A stretch of DNA of 41,787 nucleotides from Microbacterium aurantiacum (lineage in GTDB: Bacteria; Actinomycetota; Actinomycetes; Actinomycetales; Microbacteriaceae). The notes under the pieces were generated by a model. That model saw nothing but the letters and a program-made list of their open reading frames with translations, was not told the origin of the DNA and made no database searches. Below, one piece after another: positions 32,326-40,122 of this stretch; the stretch's first letter is position 1, and the number at the start of each line of letters is the position of its first letter. The DNA is taken from the NCBI RefSeq assembly GCF_002872075.1, contig NZ_PGGU01000021.1, forward strand, positions 1 through 41,787. Reading direction: 5' to 3'. A program made the translations under genes and the position numbers.

Positions 32326-32360
32326 TTGTGTCTCTGCGCCCGTAACACCGTGAGGATGCC

Positions 32361-32663
32361 ATGAAGTCGATCACCATCGCCGACCTCGCCGCGCGCGAGA
32401 GCACACCGCTCATCGATGTGCGCGAGGCGAACGAGTTCGCCGCCGGGCACGTGCCGGGCGCTGTCAACATCCCGATGTCGGAGATCGGGAACCGCCTCGA
32501 GGAGCTTCCGGCCGAGGCGTTCGACGTGATCTGCCAGGTGGGCGGACGCTCGGCGCGCGTCGTGGAGGCGCTGGAGGCGCGAGGCTACGACGTCACCAAC
32601 GTCGACGGCGGCACCGGCGAGTGGGTGGCCCAGGGCCACCCGGTCGAGGTGCCTTCGGCGTGA
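32361..32663 (+). CDS. rhodanese-like domain protein
   Basis: A 100-residue single-domain rhodanese, a sulfur-transfer or persulfide-handling protein of the cytoplasm. The opening LIDVREANEFAAGHVPGAVNIPMSEI and the active loop CQVGGRSARV are typical; Cys at about 55 in VICQVGG is the persulfide-carrying residue. It is the first of three overlapping genes, with glutaredoxin-like and Dabb proteins. The stop overlaps the next start by 4 nt (GTGA). This suggests a thiol or sulfane-sulfur redox unit. Confidence 0.92.
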   Translation: MKSITIADLAARESTPLIDVREANEFAAGHVPGAVNIPMSEIGNRLEELPAEAFDVICQVGGRSARVVEALEARGYDVTNVDGGTGEWVAQGHPVEVPSA

Positions 32664-32923
32664 TCTCGCTCACCCTCATCGGCAAGCCGGACTGCCACCT
32701 CTGCGACGTCGCGTCGGAGATCATCGACACTGTCGTCGCCGGGCTGCCGGATGCGGCTGCGGAGCAGATCGAGATCGTCGAGGCGTCGATCCAGGACGAC
32801 CCCGCACTGTATGAGCTGTGGTGGGAGAAGATCCCGGTCGTCCTCATCGACGGCGAGCTGCACGCGCATTGGCGGCTGTCCGCCGACCGCCTGCGTCAGT
32901 CCCTCGAGGAGGCCCTCCGATGA
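32660..32923 (+). CDS. glutaredoxin-like protein
   Basis: An 87-residue thioredoxin-fold protein of the DUF836/glutaredoxin 2 type. The redox pair is Cys12-His-Leu-Cys15 (GKPDCHLCDVA), and IPVVLIDGELHAHWRL carries the cis-Pro. A GTG start at 32660 overlaps the rhodanese stop, and its own stop overlaps the following ATG, so the three genes are coupled. Upstream in-frame ATGs fall inside the rhodanese gene without a ribosome site. It may reduce disulfides or persulfides formed by the rhodanese. Confidence 0.9.
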   Translation: MISLTLIGKPDCHLCDVASEIIDTVVAGLPDAAAEQIEIVEASIQDDPALYELWWEKIPVVLIDGELHAHWRLSADRLRQSLEEALR

Positions 32924-33222
32924 CCATCCGGCACGTCGTGACCTGGAAGCTCGCCGCCGAAGACCCGGCCGAACGCGCAGCTCACGCCGGCGAGGTCGCT
33001 CGCCGGCTGAACGCGCTGCACGGAGTCGTCCCCCAGCTGCTGTCGATCTCGGCCGGCGCGAATGCCGTGTATCCCGATGCCAACTGGGACGTCACCCTCA
33101 TCGCGGATTTCGCGTCCGTCGCCGCGCTCGAGGAGTACCAGGTGCATCCGGCGCATGAAGAGGTCGCCGGCTACATCCGCTCGGTCGTGGCATCGCGGGT
33201 CGCCGTCGACTTCGAGGTCTGA
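32920..33222 (+). CDS. Dabb-family (stress-responsive A/B barrel) protein
   Basis: A 100-residue dimeric alpha/beta barrel protein (PF07876). It opens IRHVVTWKLA, with the conserved His4, continues LNALHGVVPQLLSISAGANA, and has the final strand region YQVHPAHEEVAGYI with the conserved His pair. Members act in cyclisation, decarboxylation or stress; no specific reaction can be assigned. Its ATG overlaps the glutaredoxin-like gene's stop by 4 nt. Confidence 0.9.
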   Translation: MTIRHVVTWKLAAEDPAERAAHAGEVARRLNALHGVVPQLLSISAGANAVYPDANWDVTLIADFASVAALEEYQVHPAHEEVAGYIRSVVASRVAVDFEV

Positions 33223-33234
33223 CCCTCGAATCCG

Positions 33235-33271
33235 GTTAACGATCACTTGCAACACAAATGTGATCGATCAC
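33235..33271. promoter_or_regulatory. paired operator-like sites upstream of the amino-acid ABC operon
   Basis: GTGATCGATCAC (33260-33271) is a perfect 12-bp palindrome. GTTAACGATCAC (33235-33246) lies 25 bases upstream and shares its right half. Both are in the AT-richer 140-base gap before the binding-protein gene. The regulator is not known. The rest of the gap holds only AGGAG at 33355-33359 for the next start. Confidence 0.45.
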
Positions 33272-33364
33272 GGGCCACTCCGGTTCGGCTCGGCGACGTG
33301 CTGCATGTCAAGATGATCACCTACCCGTTCGTGGGCGTCAGGTCCTCGTCACATAGGAGCCGTC

Positions 33365-34171
33365 ATGCAGCGTCGTAACCTCATCGCCGGGATCGCCTTC
33401 GCGGCGACCGCCACTCTCGCCCTCGCCGGCTGTGCCGGTGGAAGCGGCGGCTCAGACGGTGCTGCCGACAACGAGTTCGACCTCATCGAGGCCGGCACGC
33501 TCACGGTCTGCTCCGACATCCCCTACGCCCCCTTCGAGTTCGAAGGCGGCGACAACGGCACCGGCTACACCGGCTTCGACATCGACCTGCTCGACGCGAT
33601 CGCGAAGAAGCTCGATCTGAAGCTCGCCGTTCAGGACGTCGGCTTCGAGGCGCTGCAGTCCGGCACCACCCTCGCATCGGGCACCTGCGACGTCGGTGCC
33701 TCCGCCATGACGATCACCGAAGAGCGCGAGAAGAACATCGACTTCTCCGACCCCTACTACGAGTCGCTGCAGTCGCTCCTGGTGCGCACCGACTCCGGTA
33801 TCAAGTCGATCGATGACCTCGAGGGCAAGAACGTCGGCGTACAGCAGGGCACCACCGGAGAGGCTTACGCCAACGAGAACGCCACCGGCGCCGAGATCGT
33901 GCAGTACCCCTCCGACGGCGAGCTGTGGCCCGCGATGCAGTCGGGACTGATCGACGCCATCCTCCAGGATCAGCCGGTCAACCTCGAGCACGAGAAGGCC
34001 GACAAGGCCTACAAGATCGTCGAGGAGTACGAGACCGGCGAGTCCTACGGCTTCGCCTTCGCCAAGGGTGAGAAGGACGCACTGCTCGAGGCTGTCAACG
34101 GTGCGCTGAAGGAGCTGCAGGACAGCGGCGACTACCAGACCATCTACGACAACTACTTCACCGCGAAGTAA
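33365..34171 (+). CDS. polar amino-acid ABC transporter binding lipoprotein
   Basis: A 268-residue extracytoplasmic solute-binding protein (SBP family 3). The signal ends at the lipobox LAGC with Cys23. The mature fold begins LTVCSDIPYAPFEFEGGDNG and includes GFDIDLLDAIAKKLDL and VGASAMTITEEREKNIDFSDPYY, all typical of glutamine/glutamate/cystine/arginine binders. AGGAG is 5 nt before ATG 33365. It heads a three-gene importer operon. Specificity cannot be fixed by eye. Confidence 0.95.
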   Translation: MQRRNLIAGIAFAATATLALAGCAGGSGGSDGAADNEFDLIEAGTLTVCSDIPYAPFEFEGGDNGTGYTGFDIDLLDAIAKKLDLKLAVQDVGFEALQSGTTLASGTCDVGASAMTITEEREKNIDFSDPYYESLQSLLVRTDSGIKSIDDLEGKNVGVQQGTTGEAYANENATGAEIVQYPSDGELWPAMQSGLIDAILQDQPVNLEHEKADKAYKIVEEYETGESYGFAFAKGEKDALLEAVNGALKELQDSGDYQTIYDNYFTAK

Positions 34172-34205
34172 TCGGCGAGCAGCGTAGATCAGGGAGACCT
34201 TGACA

Positions 34206-35003
34206 ATGGCGTTGAGGCGCAGCACGCGAAGCAAGCTTTATAGATACATCGTCTATGCGCTGTTGATCGCGATCGTCGTCTGGGCGGCGGTCACGACCAA
34301 CTGGGCGAGGATCGGTCCTCTTTTCTTCAACCCCGAGGTCGCGGTCAAGATGTTCCCCGGGATCATCACGACCGCCCTCGTCAACACGCTGTGGTTCACC
34401 GCGGTGGCGTTCACCGCCGGGCTTGTGCTCGGCGTCCTGCTGGCGTTGCTGAAGCTCTCGAGCATCGGCCCGTTCCGGTGGATCGCCACGGCCTGGATCG
34501 AGCTCTTCCGCGGGCTCCCCGCGATCCTGACGATCTTCGGTGTGGCGTTCATCCTGCCGGTCGCATCGGGGGTCTCGGGCCGCGACCTCGGTGGCCCGGT
34601 GGTGCTGGGGCTCATCGGTCTCATCCTCGTCGCGTCGGCGTACATGGCGGAGACCATTCGTGCCGGCATCCAGGCCGTGCCCAAGGGCCAGACCGAGGCC
34701 GCGCGCTCCCTCGGCATGTCTCCGATGAAGACCACGTTCTGGATCATCGTGCCGCAGGGGTTCCGCATCATCATCCCGCCTCTGACCAACGAGTTCGTGC
34801 TGCTGTTGAAGGACACCTCGCTCCTGTTCGTGGCGGGAACGTTCATCTGGTCGAAGGAGCTCACCAACTTCGCCCGTGATGCGGCGACCCAGAACACGAA
34901 CGCGACGCCGCTGATCATGGCGGCGATCCTGTACTTGATCGTGACGATCCCCCTCACGCGCTTCAGTGCGTGGCTGGAACGACGGATGGCGAAGCAGCGA
35001 TGA
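34206..35003 (+). CDS. polar amino-acid ABC transporter permease
   Basis: A 265-residue inner-membrane permease of the HisMQ/GlnP type, with about six helices. The EAA loop reads [30 protein letters not shown], and [20 protein letters not shown] precedes it. ATG 34206 has GGGAG 9 nt upstream; an in-frame TTG at 34200 is closer and less likely. The stop overlaps the ATPase gene by 4 nt. Confidence 0.95.
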   Translation: MALRRSTRSKLYRYIVYALLIAIVVWAAVTTNWARIGPLFFNPEVAVKMFPGIITTALVNTLWFTAVAFTAGLVLGVLLALLKLSSIGPFRWIATAWIELFRGLPAILTIFGVAFILPVASGVSGRDLGGPVVLGLIGLILVASAYMAETIRAGIQAVPKGQTEAARSLGMSPMKTTFWIIVPQGFRIIIPPLTNEFVLLLKDTSLLFVAGTFIWSKELTNFARDAATQNTNATPLIMAAILYLIVTIPLTRFSAWLERRMAKQR

Positions 35004-35755
35004 TCACCGACCTGATTGATGTCCACGCCCCGGCGATCGACCTGCAGGGGCTCGTGAAGAGCTTCGGCGACAACGAGGTGCTCAAGGGCATCGACCTCAC
35101 CGTCACCGCCGGCGAGGTCGTCTGCGTGATCGGTCCCTCAGGGTCGGGCAAATCGACGCTGCTGCGTTCGGTGAACCTGCTCGAGGAACCGACCGGCGGC
35201 AAGGTGCTCATCGAGGGCATCGACATCACCGATCCCGACGTCGACATCGACCGCGTGCGCACGCGCATCGGCATGGTGTTCCAGAGCTTCAACCTGTTCC
35301 CGCACCTCGACGTCATGGGCAACCTCATGATCGCGCAGCAGCGCGTCAAGAAGCGTTCCAAGGCGGAGGCGGAGAAGGTCGCACTCGCGATGCTCGCACG
35401 CGTCGGACTGGCGGAGAAGGCGGACGCCTACCCGGGTCACCTCTCCGGGGGTCAGCAGCAGCGCGTGGCGATCGCCAGGGCGCTGTGCATGAATCCCGAC
35501 ATGATGCTGTTCGACGAGCCGACGTCGGCTCTCGATCCCGAGCTCGTCGGCGAGGTGCTGCAGGTGATGCGCTCGCTCGCGGACGAGGGGATGACGATGC
35601 TCGTCGTCACGCATGAGATGGGCTTCGCCCGCGAGGTCGGCTCGCGCCTGATCTTCATGGACGGCGGCCACATCGTCGAAGAGGGCGACCCGCGCGAGGT
35701 GCTCGGCAACCCGCAGCACCAGCGCACAAAGGACTTCCTCTCGCGCGTGCTCTGA
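35000..35755 (+). CDS. polar amino-acid ABC transporter ATPase
   Basis: A 251-residue ATPase of the GlnQ/HisP type. Walker A is GPSGSGKST, the Q-loop [11 protein letters not shown], signature [15 protein letters not shown], Walker [16 protein letters not shown] and the switch His is in [11 protein letters not shown]. The start at 35000 overlaps the permease stop (ATGA). It completes the binding protein-permease-ATPase importer. The gene ends shortly before a large bidirectional terminator. Confidence 0.96.
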   Translation: MITDLIDVHAPAIDLQGLVKSFGDNEVLKGIDLTVTAGEVVCVIGPSGSGKSTLLRSVNLLEEPTGGKVLIEGIDITDPDVDIDRVRTRIGMVFQSFNLFPHLDVMGNLMIAQQRVKKRSKAEAEKVALAMLARVGLAEKADAYPGHLSGGQQQRVAIARALCMNPDMMLFDEPTSALDPELVGEVLQVMRSLADEGMTMLVVTHEMGFAREVGSRLIFMDGGHIVEEGDPREVLGNPQHQRTKDFLSRVL

Positions 35756-35788
35756 TCAACCGGCCGGCGCCCCGCCGAGACCCCCTGA

Positions 35789-35830
35789 TATCGTCGAAAC
35801 CCCCTCGCATGCGAGGGGGTTTCGACGATA
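35789..35830. terminator. 42-bp perfect palindrome, bidirectional terminator
   Basis: Positions 35789-35830 read the same on both strands: 21 bp per arm, starting TATCGTCGAAACCCCC and centred on GCATGC. Beyond a symmetric three-base mismatch, ACCCCC (35780-35785) and GGGGGT (35834-35839) pair again. It lies between the amino-acid ATPase (ends 35755) and the convergent LacI gene (ends 35885). Confidence 0.85.
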
Positions 35831-35884
35831 AGTGGGGGTATCGGCGTCAGGCCACCTCGGCGCAGGGTGAAGGCGAGGCGAGAA

Positions 35885-36919
35885 CTACGCCGATTCGCGC
35901 AGCACGAGACGGTGGCTCACCGTGCGCCGCAGCCCGAGACCCGGAGTCCCGTCGCGGAGTGAGACGGCGAGCTCGAGAGTGTGGCGCGCGACCTCGTCGA
36001 AGTCCACGGCGAGGGTCGTGAGCGTCGGTGCGACGAGAGCGCCGATCGTGAGACCGTCGACTCCCGCCACCCGGATGTCGCGGGGCACGTCGAGACCCGC
36101 GTGGCGGCATGCGGAGAGCACTCCGAGCGCCATCAGATCGTTGAACGCGAAGATGGCGTCGGGGGGCGTGGCTCGGCGGATGATTTGCGCCGTGACCGCG
36201 GAAGCGTGCTCCGGTGTCGAAGCGGACGCGTGCACGAGTTCGGGTGAGAGACCCCGTCGCTCCAGGGCCGCCATCATGGCGATCCCGCGACCGCTCGTCG
36301 CGTGAGGTTCTGATGCATCGAGCACGACCGGCCGGCGCGTGCCGACGGCCACGAGGTGATCCGCGAGATCCTCGATCGCGGCGGACGGGTCCAGATTCAC
36401 TCCGGCGTGGCGGGAATCGGCATCCGCGTCGAGCAGGATGAGGGGCGTCGCACCGAACCTGCTCTCCCACCCCCGCGCCCATTCCCCGAGATAGCCGACG
36501 ATGACGTCGACCTGCGCGTGCAGTGAGTGCAGGAGCCGATCAGCGGCGCCGGCGAGGCCGATGTCGACGAGGGAGACGCTCCACCCTTCGGCGGCAGCAC
36601 AGCGAACGACCGCGGCAGCGAGCTCCGGGGAGTACGGGTTGCGCAGGTCGCTGACGACGAGGCCGAGCTGGCTGTCGCCGCCGGTGACGAGCCCTCGACC
36701 GAAACGGGACGGCCGATAGGAGAGTGCGTTCGCCGCCTCGAGGACGCGACGCTTGGTCTCGACGCTGATCCCCGCCATGTCGTTGACCGCACGGGTGACC
36801 GTCTGGCGGGAGACGCCGGCGGCCGAGGCGACATCGAGGATGGTCGCACGCCGACGGGTGGCGGGTGACCCCGGCGAACCGGGGTCACCCGCGCCGTTCA
36901 GCTGCGAAGATCCAGCCAC
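35885..36919 (-). CDS. LacI-family transcriptional regulator
   Basis: A 344-residue sugar-responsive repressor. The helix-turn-helix and hinge read TILDVASAAGVSRQTVTRAVNDM through TKRRVLEAANALSYRPSRFGRGL (about 26-75); a periplasmic-binding-like core follows with NPYSPELAAAVVRCAAAEGWSV and FNDLMALGVL. It is encoded just downstream of the fused oxidoreductase, with a GTG start at 36919 that overlaps that gene by 22 nt. No later in-frame start precedes the helix-turn-helix. The Gly/Asp/Pro/Ser-rich residues 9-20 are coded by a strong hairpin. It probably represses its own operon through the paired operators at 38938-39009. Confidence 0.92.
   Translation of the reverse strand: MAGSSQLNGAGDPGSPGSPATRRRATILDVASAAGVSRQTVTRAVNDMAGISVETKRRVLEAANALSYRPSRFGRGLVTGGDSQLGLVVSDLRNPYSPELAAAVVRCAAAEGWSVSLVDIGLAGAADRLLHSLHAQVDVIVGYLGEWARGWESRFGATPLILLDADADSRHAGVNLDPSAAIEDLADHLVAVGTRRPVVLDASEPHATSGRGIAMMAALERRGLSPELVHASASTPEHASAVTAQIIRRATPPDAIFAFNDLMALGVLSACRHAGLDVPRDIRVAGVDGLTIGALVAPTLTTLAVDFDEVARHTLELAVSLRDGTPGLGLRRTVSHRLVLRESA
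36861..36892 (-). promoter_or_regulatory. 14-bp hairpin with tetraloop at the LacI gene start
   Basis: GCGGGTGACCCCGG (36861-36874) and CCGGGGTCACCCGC (36879-36892) pair perfectly around CGAA (TTCG in the mRNA). It lies six bases past the oxidoreductase stop and inside codons about 9-20 of the LacI gene. No T-tract follows, so it may reduce downstream expression or stabilise the upstream mRNA end. Confidence 0.6.
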
Positions 36920-38919
36920 GCCACCTCTTCGGATGTGAGATCGACAGTGAGGCCCCGCATCGACGAGCGGGTCTCCTCGATCGTACGCGGTCCGAAGAGC
37001 GGGAATGTCGGGAAGGGCTGCGCGAGCACGTAGGCGAGTGCGATCGCGGTCGTCGGCACACCGCGCTCCGCCCCCATGGTCTCGGCGCGACGCAGACGCT
37101 CGAAGTTCTCATCGCTGTAATAGCAGCGCACGAGCTCGGAGTCGCTGCGATCGTCCGGCCGGGCGCGGCCGGCGAAGAACCCTCGTGCCTGGGACGACCA
37201 CGGCAGGAGCGGGATCTGCCGCTCCTCGAGCCAGCGCTTCGACGTGGCATCGGTCAGCTGCACGCAGCCCTCCCACGGCACGTCGTAGGCCTCGGCGAGT
37301 CCGAAGTGATCGCTCACGACGCCGAATCCCTGCCGCCCGTTGGCCAGCGCGTAGGCGTTGGCCTCGTCGATGCGCTCCGGGCTCCAGTTCGATCCGCCGA
37401 ACACGCGGATGCGCCCAGCACGCGCATGCTCGTCGAGAACGTCGACGAACTCACCGACGGGAACATCGAGGTTGTCGCGGTGGAGCATGTAGATGTCGGC
37501 GTAGTCGGTTCCCTGGCGCTCGAGGCTCTCGAGCAGCTGGCGGGACAGCGACTCCGGGTCGCAGTGCGGGGTGTGCCCGCCCTTCGTGATGACCACGACG
37601 TCCTCGCGGACCCCGCGGTTCGCGATCCAGCGTCCCAGCCGCTTCTCCAGTTCGCCGTCGCCGTAGATGTAGGCGGTGTCGAAGACGTTGCCGCCCTGCT
37701 CGGCATAGACGTCGAAGATCGCAGACGCGTGGGCCAGGTCAGGCTGGTTGTCCACCCCCATGACGAGGCGGGAGACGCGCTTGCCGACCCCGGGGATGTC
37801 TCCGTACCGCATGTCGCCGCCGGTGCCGACGCCGCCGAACCTGCCGCGCACCGGCGGGATGTCGGATTCCTCGGTCTCGAACGGGTAGCGAAGCCCGATG
37901 GCCGCTCGCCAGCGGTCGAGGCTGCGCGCGGTCGCGAGCGTCTCCGCGGAGGTCATCTCCGGTGCATCCGGCCGGCCCTCTCGCAGCGCGGCGATCGTGG
38001 CGTCCGCCTCGAGCGCGTAGGCGTCGGTGGCATCGATCACGATGGTCCGTACGCCTTCGGGGGTGGCGAGCTCGATCTCGGTGTCGCCGGTGGGAACCCA
38101 GGGCTCCGCGACGCGGATGCTGCCCTTCTCGCCGAGGATCGTCACCGTATTCGCCGCCGGCGTCATGACGCCGGTCGTCAGCGTCGCGGTGATGCCGCTG
38201 CGGTACGTCGCTCTGGCGACCGTCCACTCGTCGACTCCGGTCGGTCCGACGACACCGCTCGCCGTCAGGTCGACGGGCTCCGATGCGTGCACGCCGTCGG
38301 CTGCATCGACGACCGCCGAGGCCATCGTGACGGTATAGCCGCCGACATCGAGGATGCCGCCGCCGGCGACCGCGGGGTCGAACAGGCGCCCGTTGCGCTC
38401 GCCGACCCGGAACGCGAAGGAGGCGTCGACGTGGAGAACGCGGCCGATCGCGCCATCGCGCACGAGGTCGAGCACAGCGCGAGTCTGCGGGTGGAAGCGG
38501 TACATGTACGCCTCGACGAGCGGCACGCCCGCCTGTCGTGCGGCGTCGACCAGAGCCATCGCCGTGCCGTGGTTCACTGCGAGCGGCTTCTCGCAGAGGA
38601 CGGCCTTGCCGGCCTCGAGGGCGGCGATCGTGAGAGCGGGGTGGGCCGTGTGCACGCTGGACACATACACCGCATCGACCCGAGGATCGGCCAGAGCGTG
38701 CGCGTAGTCTCCGGCCGTCACGTCGGCGGCGCCCTGCTTCGTCGCCTCGTCGGCGAACGACTGAGCGCGCGAAGCATCCGAGCTGCCGACCGCGACGAGT
38801 TCTCCGTCGCTCGAGGCGAGGCCGGCGAGGAACCTGCGCGCGATGTTGCCGGGGCCGAGCACCGCCCATCCGCCGGTGCGGGTGTGTGTCCTATCGACTG
38901 CGAGCTGAGGGGTCACCAT
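36898..38919 (-). CDS. Gfo/Idh/MocA dehydrogenase fused to an aldo-keto reductase
   Basis: A 673-residue fusion. The N-terminal half is a Gfo/Idh/MocA oxidoreductase with Rossmann motif GPGNIARRFLAG, the sugar-active motif CEKPLAVNHG and the C-terminal alpha/beta domain (AGGGILDVGGYTVTMAS). The second half, from about 375, is an aldo-keto reductase: GVDNQPDLAHASAIFDVYAEQGGNVFDTAYIYGDGELEKRLG, ITKGGHTPH and DIYMLHRDN give the catalytic Asp, Tyr, Lys and His. ATG 38919 has AAAGGA closely upstream; GTG 38916 is also possible. Both halves are complete, so this is a true two-enzyme fusion, probably for two redox steps on a sugar or polyol. The LacI gene follows. Confidence 0.9.
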   Translation of the reverse strand: MVTPQLAVDRTHTRTGGWAVLGPGNIARRFLAGLASSDGELVAVGSSDASRAQSFADEATKQGAADVTAGDYAHALADPRVDAVYVSSVHTAHPALTIAALEAGKAVLCEKPLAVNHGTAMALVDAARQAGVPLVEAYMYRFHPQTRAVLDLVRDGAIGRVLHVDASFAFRVGERNGRLFDPAVAGGGILDVGGYTVTMASAVVDAADGVHASEPVDLTASGVVGPTGVDEWTVARATYRSGITATLTTGVMTPAANTVTILGEKGSIRVAEPWVPTGDTEIELATPEGVRTIVIDATDAYALEADATIAALREGRPDAPEMTSAETLATARSLDRWRAAIGLRYPFETEESDIPPVRGRFGGVGTGGDMRYGDIPGVGKRVSRLVMGVDNQPDLAHASAIFDVYAEQGGNVFDTAYIYGDGELEKRLGRWIANRGVREDVVVITKGGHTPHCDPESLSRQLLESLERQGTDYADIYMLHRDNLDVPVGEFVDVLDEHARAGRIRVFGGSNWSPERIDEANAYALANGRQGFGVVSDHFGLAEAYDVPWEGCVQLTDATSKRWLEERQIPLLPWSSQARGFFAGRARPDDRSDSELVRCYYSDENFERLRRAETMGAERGVPTTAIALAYVLAQPFPTFPLFGPRTIEETRSSMRGLTVDLTSEEVAWLDLRS

Positions 38920-38937
38920 CGTCCTTTCGAGCAAGTA

Positions 38938-38951
38938 CGTGAACGTTCACG
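38938..38951. promoter_or_regulatory. LacI-type operator 1
   Basis: CGTGAACGTTCACG is a perfect 14-bp palindrome with the central CG typical of LacI-family operators. It lies 19 bases upstream of the oxidoreductase start. Confidence 0.7.
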
Positions 38952-38993
38952 AACCTGTCACGATAGTCCTCAACGGTGGCGAGAGCAAGAGGT

Positions 38994-39009
38994 CCGTGAA
39001 CGATCACGG
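38994..39009. promoter_or_regulatory. LacI-type operator 2
   Basis: CCGTGAACGATCACGG is palindromic except one position and shares GTGAACG-A/T-TCAC with operator 1, 57 bases away centre to centre. Confidence 0.65.
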
Positions 39010-39042
39010 CGGAACGCTCGACCCGGCTATCGACCCCGCGGC

Positions 39043-40122
39043 TCAGCCTCGCGGGTGCACCGCCACCGGCTCGGGGGTCACCGCGATGCGCACTCGATCG
39101 CCGAAGGCGGGGTGGAAGCGCGGCGAGTGCTGCACCCGCACGAGTTCGCCGGACTCGGTGCGCACGAGCGTGCGCCGCATGCTGCCGAGGAACGTGCTCT
39201 CCTCGACGAGGGCGTCTGTGGCGGCATCCGCCTCGGAGGCGAAGAACACGTTCTCCGGGCGCAGGTACACGTCGACGGGGCCGTCGGCGCGGGAGCGGAG
39301 CGGGAGGCTCTGACCCCAGACCATGACGTGATCGCCCTCGGCGACACCCGAGACGACGCTGGAGAGCCCGACGAAAGCCGCGACTCCGGCGGTCGACGGC
39401 TGCGTGTACAGCTGCTCGGGCGAGCCGATCTGCTCGATGCGGCCGGAGTTCATCACGGCGATGCGATCGGAGACGGCGAGGGCCTCCTCCTGGTCGTGCG
39501 TCACGAACACGGTGGTGATGCCGAGGCGCAGCTGGATGCGGCGGATCTCGTCGCGCAGCTGCACGCGCACCTTCGCATCCAGCGCGGAGAGCGGCTCGTC
39601 GAGCAGCAGCACCTTGGGCTCCGTGACCAGAGCCCTGGCGAGTGCCACACGCTGCTGCTGGCCACCGGAGAGCTGGTGCGGGAACCGGTCGGCGAAGGCG
39701 TCGAGGCCGACGAGGGCGAGGGCGTCGAGGGCGCGCTTGGCGGCATCCGCCCTGCCCGCGCCGCGACGGCGCAGTCCGAACGCGGTGTTGTCGACGACCC
39801 GCAGGTGCGGGAACAGCGAGTACGACTGGAACACCATGCCGATGTCGCGCTTGTTCGTGGGTACGCGGGAGACATCTCCGCCGCCGAGCAGCACCGCACC
39901 CTCGTCGGCGCCTTCGAGGCCGGCCAGCACCCGCAGCAGCGTCGTCTTGCCGCAGCCGGAAGGCCCGAGCAGCGACACGAACTCGCCGGGGGCGATGTCG
40001 AGGTCGACGCCGTGCAGCACCCGGTTCCCGGCGTAGCTCTTCACGATGCCCTGCAGCTGCACTCGGGTGCCTTCTCCCGCCTCGGCGAGCAGTAGATTGT
40101 CGGCGGTACGGGGGAGCGTCAT
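39043..40122 (-). CDS. ABC importer ATPase, PotA/FbpC type
   Basis: A 359-residue ATPase of the spermidine/iron/thiamine/phosphonate import class. Walker A is GPSGCGKTT, Q-loop VFQSYSLFPHL, signature [15 protein letters not shown], Walker B VLLLDEPLSALD and switch His VTHDQEEAL. Residues after about 245 form the TOBE regulatory domain (DVYLRPENVFF). It is last in a permease-permease-ATPase run, with a 4-nt overlap to the preceding permease. The substrate is not fixed; a binding protein is expected beyond the window. Linkage to the LacI and oxidoreductase genes may suggest a sugar or polyol. Confidence 0.93.
   Translation of the reverse strand: MTLPRTADNLLLAEAGEGTRVQLQGIVKSYAGNRVLHGVDLDIAPGEFVSLLGPSGCGKTTLLRVLAGLEGADEGAVLLGGGDVSRVPTNKRDIGMVFQSYSLFPHLRVVDNTAFGLRRRGAGRADAAKRALDALALVGLDAFADRFPHQLSGGQQQRVALARALVTEPKVLLLDEPLSALDAKVRVQLRDEIRRIQLRLGITTVFVTHDQEEALAVSDRIAVMNSGRIEQIGSPEQLYTQPSTAGVAAFVGLSSVVSGVAEGDHVMVWGQSLPLRSRADGPVDVYLRPENVFFASEADAATDALVEESTFLGSMRRTLVRTESGELVRVQHSPRFHPAFGDRVRIAVTPEPVAVHPRG

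Noticed and set aside
35789..35830. The long palindrome as a replication origin or attachment site
   Set aside because: It lies between convergent gene ends, has GC-rich arms and no nearby integrase or replication gene; a two-way terminator explains it.
36865..40095. A forward open frame of over 1000 codons opposite the LacI, fusion and ATPase genes
   Set aside because: It spans three clear reverse-strand genes and two operators. Composition is shadow-like and it has no motif.
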